Source: Trochalopteron elliotii (Eukaryota; Chordata; Aves; Passeriformes; Leiothrichidae). From it: a DNA stretch of 64,000 bases. The stretch covers positions 2,874,775-2,938,774 of the forward strand of contig JANPWX010000449.1 in the NCBI GenBank assembly GCA_024734555.1. The letters run 5' to 3'. Every line of letters begins with the position of its first letter. The first letter of the stretch is position 1. The translations under genes were made by a program, and so were the position numbers. Of this stretch, positions 41,401 through 53,400 are shown piece after piece. The notes beneath the pieces are model-generated. The model saw only the letters and a program-made list of their open reading frames with translations. It had not been told where the DNA came from and made no database searches.

Positions 41401-44400
41401 CCCCCACTGATGGTCTCTTCACCTCCAACTGCTTTAACTTACTAATGCAGCAAAAAGGGCAGGCAGTAGAATAGTCTTGTGGAGAGTAATGGGAGAGAGA
41501 AGGCAGAACAAGTTATCTACAATTCTTCTTGTAGGGCTGAGAGTAAATTTAAAGAAAATATAAGCATAGTATAAGCGACATCTTTACACTATTCCACTTA
41601 CAATAATCTATGGTACTGGTAACACAAAGCAGGCATATTAAATATGAACAATGTCATTTTTGTTGCCTGAGTCTAGACTACTTCAGTAGGCAGTGAAGAG
41701 AGATAAATGTTTCCATTGGATCATTCATCCCATCCTGAGGGAGAAGCCTGAAAAAGGGAAAAGAATTATGCTCTGGAATACCTGTGGTTCTTTACTGAGT
41801 CAGAAGACAGCCTGGACAGCCAGTTACTTAGCCCAGATGATAATGGTGTAATATACCAAGGCAAATCTTTTTTATTGTTAAAACTTCTGTTATTGTAAAT
41901 CCAAATAAATTTCTCTTTTTTTTTTTTTTCTGTTTTCTTTACTAGTTTTTGCAAGCTAACTTATATATACAAAGAAAGAAATCCATGATAACAAATTAAA
42001 TGTTTGTTATTTAGCAGCAGGTAGGGTGACTTATAGCAATGTCAAAATACTTTTAAAATTTAAAGCAGAATAAGTTAGAAGGCTGTTAAAACTAAGAGAT
42101 GGCAGGAATGTGTTAATCCAAGAGCTAAAATCTAGTTGCACCTTTTATCTTGAGCATTGTTTTAAAGCAAACTTTAAAAGGACTTTTCAACCGGATATAT
42201 GCATACTACCATGGTTCTGTTGGAGTCAATCACAGGCATACCAGATAGAGTTTGCTTTTGGTTCAGAGCAGGAAGAAATCGTCTGGGTTTCTTGTGTCGT
42301 GCTAACCTATCCAAAAGATACTTTCTAGAGTCTTGTTTGTAGAAAGTAGGTCATAGCCCAAGCAATTACTATGAAGAAAGCGAAAAAATATTTTGAAGAA
42401 AAAACACTTGAACTCTGAAATTTTAAACTTGGAAAATATTTACAAGCAAAGACTCCAGCTGAAATACTGGATAAAATGACTAGGACAGTGAATTGAATTA
42501 TTATGGAAAATACAAGTTCATGACACAAAAACGTATGTAGCATTTCTCTTTCTTAAGGTCTCATCATGGATTTCTTCTCAGTAAAACTTTGCTTTTGAGT
42601 GTAAAAGCACAGAGTGTTCTTGGAGTTAAAAATGTATAATGCTTCTCAATTTTACCTTTTCAGCTCTTGGCCTTTCTTCAAGGATTATTTACATTTTACC
42701 ATGAAGGATATGAACTGGCTCAGGAGTTTGCACCATACAAGCAGCAACTGCAGTTCAATTTGCAGAATGTAAGGATGACTTATAGTTACATAATTTAACT
42801 TTTTAATTTGCTAATTTCAGCTCAGGATATTAAAGTAGACTTATAGTACTTTATTGAAATTCTAAATCTTGCAATGCTTCAGTAAGCTGAAATCAAATTC
42901 ATATACAAATAGGTAAAATTATTTTTATAAGGTTAATGTAATTAAGATTCCTGACAACAAATAACTTTGTATAGTAAATTTGGGATTTCCAGATCTAAAC
43001 TTGGGGAGCAAGACCTAGAAAAACAGCAGAGCAGCCAAGTTATTATTAGAAAATACAGTGATCCAGATAGATTTAAATTTGTATAAAAGCTTTCTTGAGA
43101 ATGAGGCCTGTCTTCTGGACTAAGTGGAGATACCAAAAATGCTCCAGCTGGTACAGAATGATACAGGTTTTCCTGCTGTCTGCTAACTTCCACTGTACAT
43201 ACTTGGGAAGGCATTCTCTGGCTGTTCTGTATGCTGTTAAAGAAAGGGTGGGATCTTCCTCCATGGTGAGCAGCTCTCAAGAGCATTAAGTTTCACCATA
43301 AGAGAGGATCTCTTTTTTGTGTAGAGAGTTACACTCAGCTGAGCAGATTGATCTTTTGCTGTAGATTGGTCTGGATTTGCTAGTCAGAGCCATACAAGAA
43401 CCCATTTTGGGCACAAACTGCCCAAAAAATTTCGTAGCTGTCAGAGATAACTAAAATGCATGTAATCAACGTAGTTTTCCACTCATCCTAACTGCTGTAT
43501 ACAAGTGTATATTTGTTTCACTGTGTTATTCAGATATTACATTTCCAAGGACATGCAAATAAATAGGTACAAAAGTCTCTTACACACTTTGCTTTTAAGC
43601 AGAGCTTACACATACTGCTTTTAAGGCAAAAAGTGAGCTTCAACATGTCAATTTTGGACAAGCCCCACATATTTCCTGACAAGTAACATCAAAATCCAGA
43701 ACCAAATTTTTAAAAAAATTTAAGTCTGTTTCATTCTTTCAAGAAAAGACACATCTGACACATTTTTGTAGCTCCATCTTGCCTTTTATATCTCTTGTTC
43801 GTATATATAGATCCCATTTTAAATGCTGCTTGAGGAAATAAGGCTGAACTTCCTAGATGATTAACCTTTTCCTTTTGGATCAAAATGCAAATGGTGTCTC
43901 TCTGTAGAGCATCCCAACCACTTGTCGTCTCAAATTTTCTGTTTTCTACGTTGTTTGATACTAAGACACTTTCAGATAAAGACACAAGGGGTCAGTGTTG
44001 TTGCACAGCAATTTCACTGAAAGAGTGAAAAATGTGCTTCAGTCCAGAGATTTACATCTTTTAGTATGTCAGGTTCTGAGAGGAGCATGAGCTCACAGCA
44101 CAGGCCAAAACTGGCACTGTAAGTAATCATATGTTTCTTCTATGCATGTCTCTACAGAAGCAAAATTATTAAAGATTTTTTTTTCCAATTTCAGTGTTAA
44201 TTTAGAAACAGTTAAATTTAATGTTTTCCAAATACTATATCAGCACAACTTGAAGTTGTAAATGGATTACAGAGGTAGAGGGATGTGAAGTTAGGCAGAA
44301 GGATCAATGTGTTATTATTTTTTTAAAATTATATATCAGAAAACATATACATGAAGATACAGTGGGGATCAGTACATCACTCACTCCTGTTACACAGGAG

Positions 44401-47400
44401 TATGAATTCTGTCTCCAGATCTAGATCCACAGCTCGACACAGCCAGCTAGGTTCTCTATGTACTTGTCATTCAGAACATCAGCCAAAATCAGATTGAAGT
44501 GAAAGGATTTATATAAGTAAATACAAACTGAGGACAGGGATAAGTGCATTCAGCCTGTCTATAGCTGTCAAAAGTACTCCTCTCCATTGCATTGTTTCTT
44601 CAGGTCTTGAAGAATAGTTGACCTGCACTGCTGTTTCTGTTCTTAGAAATGTCCTACAGGCTAGAGCAGGAGCAGTAACAGCTGTAGAAGAGTAGTAGCA
44701 GACTAACAGCTCTTAACAGGTCACCATGTTCTAACATGACCTGCTCTCTCTTTAAGTGTCTCAAGGGCCAGTGGCATATTTTGTGTGTCCATTTGGCTTT
44801 GGTTTCTGTGATTTGATTCAAAGACCTGGCTCCTTAAAAGTAGCAATTAAAAACTAATAGATGGAGACAAGCTCTTAAAATGAGGCATGTCCCTCTTGAA
44901 GGTCTCAAAATGACCTCTCTTAAATTTGATCTGAGCTGATACTTCTGAAGGACATAATCTGAAAAGTTCAGATTAGAATTTTACCTCCCTCTCTAATAAT
45001 AGTGTTTGTCTTCAAGACCAAGATTAAGTATGTGTACTCTTATACTGTTGTGCAATTAATTACACAAATGGCGCATGAAAAAGAGAAGGTGTTCACTGGT
45101 GTATAAAGTCCTGAGAGTATCTTCCTGACTAGTGAGGATTCAAGTCCACAGATGACTCTGTAGAAACATTACAAAAATCTTCCTTCTTTTCTTTGACCTA
45201 TAGGAACAGAGTGCTAAATATCTGATATTTAATCAGTCAAAGCTCTGGCATCTCACAATAATGCTCACAAGGTGCATGGAGGGAAATCCTAGCCTCACTG
45301 AATTCACTAAGAAAAAGTAGCCATTTATATACATATAGATATGTATATGTATGTATATGGAAAGCCCACCTTAGTACCATAATTGTTTGCTTTGTTACGT
45401 GCCAGGTTACACATGATATTTAGGACAGAGACACTTCTTTCATGCTTTTGGCATAGTTCTGCCACTTGTGAGCTGTTTCTTACCTCCCTTTTTTTTTTAT
45501 ATACTAAACTGTGGTGTTTGTCAAGTCAAAACTTGTACACGACAGTGCCAGTAACCTGACTATTCTGAGCAGCAGCACCTGTGGTACCGCTGCAGCTATG
45601 GATACACAGAAAATTTGTCTCTTCCATGTGTGTAGAAACTGCAGCTGTCTGGACTCATTAGCCTGGCTTTAACCCAAACTAGTGTTTTCTGCACTGAACT
45701 TCAAGTACTTCAGTTTGCCTTACTACTTTAGGTTTAGGTCAGCAGCTTCTAGTTTAGCCAGGCATCTGTCTGAGAATCGCAGAGTGTACAGAGAGAAAGC
45801 CTGTATCTGTCTGCAAAATACTATGTAAGCATGCCTAAAGATCTGAAATTACCACCTGTCTGAGGTTAGTGACCTGCACAAAGAGGAATGGTGCTATTCG
45901 CAGCTATGTTTTCCTTACATTTGTGTGCCTAAGGTGAATTCTTCATTATAGTGTTATTCCTAGGCTTCTAGCAGTGAAGAGTATTATTCTTTATTGCATT
46001 TTTTTTCCCTTTTCTGTCTCTGGCAAATACTTTTATTGGTCTCCGACACAGTCTCCTTGGCATTATGTGTAATTAGTTGTTCATTGATTTTTTAGTACTT
46101 ACATGAGATAATGTGGGGGTTTATTTATTTCCTTTTCTGTGTATTAGACTCGAAATAACTTTGAAAGCACTAGGCAGGAAGTGGAGAGACTCATGCAAAG
46201 AATGAAGTCAGCCAACCAAGATTACAGACCACCAAGTCAATGGACAATGGAAGGCTATCTCTATGTGCAGGAGAAACGTAAGTACAACAAGGAAGGTCCG
46301 TGCTGTTGTTTGCCCTCGTGGTTGGTTGACTGGTGTAGCAAGCTCTGCTCTGGCTGGCTGCTCTGCACCTTGCTACTAACTCCCAGCACTCTGCTTTGGC
46401 TCCGTTCTGTTTCCTGTGCTTTCCCTGCCTTAACAGAGCCTTTAGTTCAGCCATCAGGAGCACCTTGTACCAGAGACCCCTACTGCCCCAGCCATCTTAA
46501 ATGAACATGTGCTTAATGGAAATCAAAGATGTAAGAAAAGGTCGTCTAAGTACCGTCTTACCATAGTTAACTGCAGCCAGTTTTATCCTCAGTAGCACTC
46601 CAAGTTTTAAGAACACAGTCTATTTTTTAATTGTTTAATAACCATAAAAGAAATCTGTGTTAAGTGGAAATTACACTGAGCCGTGCTAATGGGGGAGGGC
46701 GAAAAGGAGTGAAGCAGCAGCGGGCACATGCTGTGCTTCATTAAATAATGAGAGGCCAGCTTGACATCTTCTTACTGAAAAGAAATTTTTATTCTGGAGT
46801 AACAGGGTCTGTAATCACTGTGTAGTGGGAAAGATACTAGTTGTATAATTCCTTGTTGTGCAAGTTTACTTGCTTACAACCCTTATGCTATAGCTTGTTG
46901 TCTAATGGTGAGCAGCTGGGTTAAATGTTTGCTATTCTTCAGAGTAAATTCTGTATATATTTATTATTGATATGCATGGTGGTAAATACAGGGTTTTTTT
47001 AAAAATTGCACTAGGCCATAAATTGTTTTCTTTCATATGGATAGCCAAGAGTAGCAAGCAACACAGGCGTCTGGCTACAATTTTCTAATGAAAAAAGGTG
47101 ACTTCTTAACTCATCTAAAAGTTCTTTGAAAGTTCTCATCCATCTTATAATATTCTAAAAGAGATAATGAATTGCCATCAGAGGAAAAATTGATTCCGAA
47201 TAATTAGAGGTTTTGTTACGCTAAGTGAAAATAACTTAAAATATAGGAGCAGAACAGCAAACTTCTGAGGGTACGTAACCATTTAAATTTTCTATTCATG
47301 ACTTTACTTTCTTCAAGAACACAGGCAATAGGAGAGCTTTCTCAAAGTCAGTGTAACAGACCATATAAATTTCCACAGTGAAGTTTCTGGATTGACCTGA

Positions 47401-50400
47401 CTTATGAGACTGATTCAGTCTCTCATATAACCACCACCTTTATGGGTACATTGAGAAGGCAAAACCTTTGTATCTGTAGTAAAACCACTAGGTTTTTTTT
47501 TTCCCAACATTTTTATTTAATTCTTCACATTTAAAAAAAAACCCAAACACAAACCCATTAAAATACTTTTTTTTTAAAGTCAGGGTTCTTTCTTTTTGTC
47601 TTGGTTCTAGATAGGACAGGGTTAATTTTTGCAGTAGCCAGGAGTTGGGCATGACTAGGTCCTTACCCAATACCACCTCATCATTTTCTAGGGATAGGGG
47701 AAGAGATCCTTTCTGGGTCACAAAGGTGGCAGAGGGAGCACTCGGGTATTGTCAGGTGTCTCCATGTGGTGAGCACATGTGAATCATTTGCCTCTTGCAC
47801 ACTCTGTTATTAATATTGTTGCTGCTACTGTTTGTTTTCTTATTTTACTGCTGTCTCCAGTAAATTGTTCTTATCTCAGCCCTTGATCCTTACCCTTTAT
47901 GCCTCCAATTCTTCTCTCCAACCCACCACAGGGGAGAGAGGGGAAGGATGGGGGAAGGAGTGAGCAGTGCATGGTTTGGAGTGCTTTGCTAGGAGCACTA
48001 AATTGGGGAATGCCATTCCTTAACCATAACCAATTTTTAAAAGAATTAATAGGTCCATACATACTGTAGCTTGAAAAAATCAGTATCATGTTTTTCCCAT
48101 GAGTAACTCTTATTGAAGAATCCAGGTGCTTATGCTGCTCTCTTTGCTACAGTGAACTTCCAGAAAATATGGGAGATCTTATCTGTACTTCTAGGATGTG
48201 AAGAGAATTGTGGAAATTGTGGGAGAATTCACTCCATGTCCTCACAGCAAAGAACACATTATAAATGCCTGTATAAACTGACTGTATAAATATAAACTGC
48301 ATTAGTGTGAACCAAGTTTAAAATACCACTGAGCTTGAACTCAAGATGTGTGTTTAGATTCACTAAAGGTGCTCAGCAGTGCCTGTACAAAGCTTTAGGT
48401 AATCCAGCAGTGAAAATATCTGTATCAGAGATCCTATACTTGGAGTAGGATTTAGTGTGATGCGTCCTCTCTAGGATAAGGCACACATCCACTTACTTGG
48501 GGATTGCTGTAGATCTCACCTGTGGCTATCTAAATTGAAGACAAGTGAATCCCTGAGTACAGTGCAGTATACTTTGGTATTGTGAGTATGTGCAAGTGTC
48601 AGTTTGTTGATGTGGTCAGTTCTGCAGCACTGTTACAGCCACGTCTTCCCCAGCAGGACTCCCTTCAAGGCAGAAAAGGCCAATATTTCTTGCTGAAGGC
48701 ACTGCCTTTGCCACCCAGCATTTTATCCCTCATCTCTAAACCAATGTGTTTTAGAGTGCACAGTTCCTTTGCTTTTTTTCATATGAAGAAATCTTCTGTC
48801 AGTGTTCATCTACCTAAGATTAAATCTCTTTCTGAGCTGGTGCCATTTTACCCACTCCCTTAAGGTGACAGGTGGAAGAATAGCCTTTCTATGATACTAC
48901 CAAAAGCATTGGTTACTTTTGACAAGAACTCTGAAAGTAAAGAAAAATACAATCTCATTTTCTGACTTTGTCCACTTTTCTGCATTTAATACCAGACTTC
49001 CAGGTTTCCCTAAGAGAAAGGATCTAATACTGAGTTGTATTTCCCTTGGGTTGATAAAATAACAACTGTATTTTCTAGGCAGAAAACTCCTCAGGTCTGT
49101 TCTTGCCTTTTTCCTGCCTTGTTACCATAATTGAATGCTGTTACCCATCCAGTTGCCAAAGAAAGTCAGTCTGCTGGAACTTTGTTGGGCAACCATATCA
49201 AGCTGCAGTATTGGAAGATTATACCTGAACAACATGTTCAGATTAAAAAATAAGGAAAAAGCTGCATATGGATGCTACTATGTTTCATTTTTCTACTCCA
49301 ATTCCAATAGTGGTAAAATGACAATTACTTTTAATACTATTTCTCTTTACTCTAGGACCCCTTGGATTTACATGGATAAAACATTACTGCACTTACGACA
49401 AAGGAGCAAAGACTTTTACAATGAGTATAGCTGAAACAAAATCTGGTGGAAAAGTGGTGAGTAACATGTACATAAGCACATACATGAGCTGTATATTCCA
49501 TCTTGCTTATTAAGAATTTAAGAACTGCTGAAAGAAAAAAATGCAGAGATAAGCCTGTTTTTGTAAATTAAACAGTGCATGTATCATATAGCATGGATAA
49601 ATATTTAAGTAGTATTTCTTTTAAAACATATTTAAATCCCATATTAAATAACTTCTGTAATGTGGTTGCTTTAAATGCATAAGAAATTTATCACATTTGC
49701 ACAGAATCATAGAATGGATGAGGTTTGGAAGGGAGCTCTGGAGATCTCTAATATAAACTCAATTCAGGGTCAAGCAGAACAGGTTGGTGAGGTCTGTGTC
49801 CAGTCAGGTTTTAGATATCTCCAAGGATGGGAGCCCTCTGTGAGCAACCTGTTCCAGTGTTTGACCACCATAAAATACAACTTCTAAGGTTCAAACGGAA
49901 TTGCTTTTATTTGTGTTTGTGCCCATTGCCTCTCGCCCTTCCACTGGGCACCACTGAGAAGAATCTAACTCAGTCTACTTTCCTTCCCATGAGATATTTG
50001 CAGATCAGACACTGATGTGATCCCTCTTCTCCAGACCAAACAGTCCCAGCTCTCTCAGCTTCCCCTCATATGACAGATCACAGGATCATCAAGGTTGGAG
50101 GAGACCTTCACAGTCATCTGGTCCAGCTGTCAGTATAGCACCACCATAATCACCCCTAAACCATATCCCCAGGTGCCACATCCAGGCTCTTCTTGTACAC
50201 TTTCAGAGATGGTGACTCCACCTGGTTAACTTATTTCAATGCCTAACCACTCTTCCAGTGAAAATTTTATTTTTAATATCTAATCTGAGCCTTCCCTGGC
50301 ACAACTTAAGGCTTCTCCCTCATGTTCTTTCACTTAAGACATGGCAGAAGAGACTGAGACTGACCCCCCCCTCCTCACTAAAGCCTCCTTTCAGGTAGTT

Positions 50401-53400
50401 GTGCTCCAAGTCCTTAATCACCTTGGTAGCCTTTAGCTGGACTTGTTCTAGCACATCACTGCTTCTCTTGTACCGGGGAGCCCAGCACTGGGCACAGCAT
50501 TCCAGGTGTCCCTCATCAGTGCTGAAGGAGGGTGGATCTCTTTGGAGGGTGAGGATCTCTTTGCTCCACTTGCAGGCAGTACCCTGCATCCCAGGAGGCT
50601 GGTGGCCATCTTTGCAGCAACATCACATTGCTGGCTCATGGCCACCTTTTTGCCCACCAAAACCTGAAATTCCTTTTCTGCCAAGCTGCTCTCTATCCTG
50701 TCAGCCTCATCCTGTCCTGGTTCGTGGGCTTACTACTATTCATGCTGAACAGAATTGACCCCATGGGCATACCACTAGTGCCTGGCTGCAGCTGGACTTC
50801 TGTTGTGACCTCAGCAGTTCAGGAAGTGTTCAGTCCACCTCACCATCTCACCCATATCTCACCTGTACTTGTCTATGAGGATGTAGTAGGATGTAGGGTG
50901 GCTGAAATTGAGATAAGCAATACTCATTGTTCTTCCATCATGCACTGAGCCATCCAACACATTGTAGAGAGCTATCAGGCTGGTCCTGTGTGATTCTTTC
51001 TTTATTAAACTCACGCTGACTTCTTCCAGTCACCTTTCTGCCCTTAATATGTTTGGAAATGCTTTCCATGATTATTCACTTCATCACCTTCCCAGGGATA
51101 AAGGTGATGCAGACTGGCCTGTAGTTCCCCATAAGATATGAGGCCTCAAGTTGCATCAGGGGAGGAAGGTATTACAAAAAATTTCTTCACCACAAGGGTA
51201 TCAAGCACTGGACCAGTCTGCCAGGGAAGTGGTTGAGTCACTAACCCTTGAAGTATTTAAAAGATGTGTAGATGGTTTAGTTGTGACCTTTTCCAACCTG
51301 AATGGTTCTGTGATTCTGTATCCTTCTTGCTCTTTTTGAAGACAGGAGTGACATTTGCTTCCTCCCATTCCTCAGAATCCCCAGTTGTGTCAGCCATTCC
51401 AACATTATAGAGAGGTCTCACAATCATGGTGGCCAGGTGGCCAGAATTGGGAATTAGTTCAGAAATCTTCTTATTTGAATGTGAGAGTTAGCAGAATTAC
51501 ATGATTTTCATCCTAACATGCATATAATCAAGTTATATATGCAGGTGTTTGTAAGATTTGAATTTAGAGAATTTTCTGAAATATAATGATTAAGTAACAA
51601 ATATAAGATAGAATGCTATTAAATGTGGTCTTAATATACAGAAAAATATAGTATATATTTTAATGATTTTAATGCCTGTGTTAAGATATGTTCTTTGGAC
51701 TGTTCACGCAGTTAAATTTAAGATGAAGCCAAGGTGTAAAAGCATTCTAATTCCATTTTGTTGTTTTGTAGAATGGCCTTGTCACAAGCTCACCTGAAAT
51801 GTTCAAGCTAAAATCTTGCATCAGGAGAAAGACAGATTCAATTGACAAACGTTTCTGTTTCGATATTGAAGTATTTGAGAGGTTTGTTTCCATTGTGTTA
51901 ACAATTTGAAAATAATTGCAACCAATAGGTAATAATTACTCCTGTAATAGGAACATGTTTACCAATATATTTGTATACTGAAAAACTAGGCTTTCAAGAC
52001 TTAGTACTTCTTTGTTCAAACCTGGTTTTCTAATTAAATTCGCTGCACAGGATATGTGTTGTCTTTACTACATGATGTTTGCATGCAGATACAGCATGAA
52101 TTCTTCGGAACTTCTAACAAAACTGACTATCCTCTTTTAGAGACAGATCATAAATATTTTTATAAATATTTTATAAGTTCTTGTTAATAAGCATATTCTG
52201 TACAAATCTCTATAATTTTCAGAAATGTATGGTAGTAGTTATTTTTCTTTAAAATTATGTTGACAAGGTTTTTTTTCCACTTACTGCTGGATATTATAAT
52301 TACATCAGATACATGAGAATAGATTTCCTGTATTTAAGATATAGGTATGCAGTACTTTATAGAAGTATTTTTTCCAATCTTGGGAATAAAGAGAAATATT
52401 GAATTCATTTTTGTGTTAAAATATGACAAATAGACTGACCTTTTTAGTTGTTCTCTTAAAAAATGTTTTATTACTCTTAACACACTTCTTAAAAACAGAT
52501 GTGTTTTATACCTAGCTCAAAATTATTCTGTTACATTAGAAGCTGTCAACTTTCTCTAATTTATGTCTGTCTTTTATATATTCACATCACTATACATGTG
52601 GATTCTGACTTTGGATACTATTTGATAAAAGCTGTAACTTTAGTGAATGTGTTTTTGACAGACCTGGAATCATCACACTACAAGCTTTTTCAGAATCCAA
52701 CCGAAAACTTTGGCTTGAAGCTATGGATGGAAAGGAACCAGTAAGGATATTTTTTAATTTTCACTTAACGGTTTTCTGGATCACATATTACAGAAAGGAG
52801 CTAGTATACATTTCAGATACTCTATTGCAATACTAACAAATAGAGTTTTTTTCTCGTGAGACACTAATGCAAGTACATAGTGAAGATAACTGCAAAGTAG
52901 AAAAGTAGATCTATTAATTTAAGCCTACATATATATATATATATCTCACTATTTTATGTTAGGATATTTAAAGTAGTAATACTTCAAGTAATACGATAAC
53001 ATACTGTCTAATAGGATTCATGGTTCAGGTGAAGTGGTTGTTATTACAGTGGTAAAGAACAACCATCTTTTGGGCAGTTTCATGGAGTAAACAATCAGTA
53101 CCATCTCAAAAGGCGTTGCAGAGACCAGAAATACGTGTTGAAAGTTACTGAGAGACAGGCTTCTCTGAGTTTTCTTCTCATTATTTGTATGCTCTGAAAT
53201 AAGAGTGATCAGACCCTGTATCTGATAGGAAAAGAATAGTTGGTCAGTTTTATGAACTCGGGGTATGTTTTTACATGCTTCTTGTTCGCCTGAACTGGCA
53301 CAGGAATTATAATCACAACCTGTTTTGAAATTTAACCCTTTTGGACTCAGTAAATCCAATTTCTAATGCATTAGTTACACTATGGTAGCACAGAGCTGTT

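Larger units (their letters stand above)
49457..51771 (+). other. ARHGAP42: ARHGAP42 intron, 2.3 kb, mostly CR1
   Basis: More than 1.7 kb of this intron is a nested cluster of three CR1 insertions (49701-51460). The short flanks are unique AT-rich DNA, and the acceptor TTTTGTAG is normal. Confidence 0.9.

Noticed and set aside
46181..46504. 107-codon frame as a separate gene or a longer exon
   Set aside because: Its first 33 codons are the real exon 46148-46277; the remainder is intron read-through after a strong GTAAGT donor.
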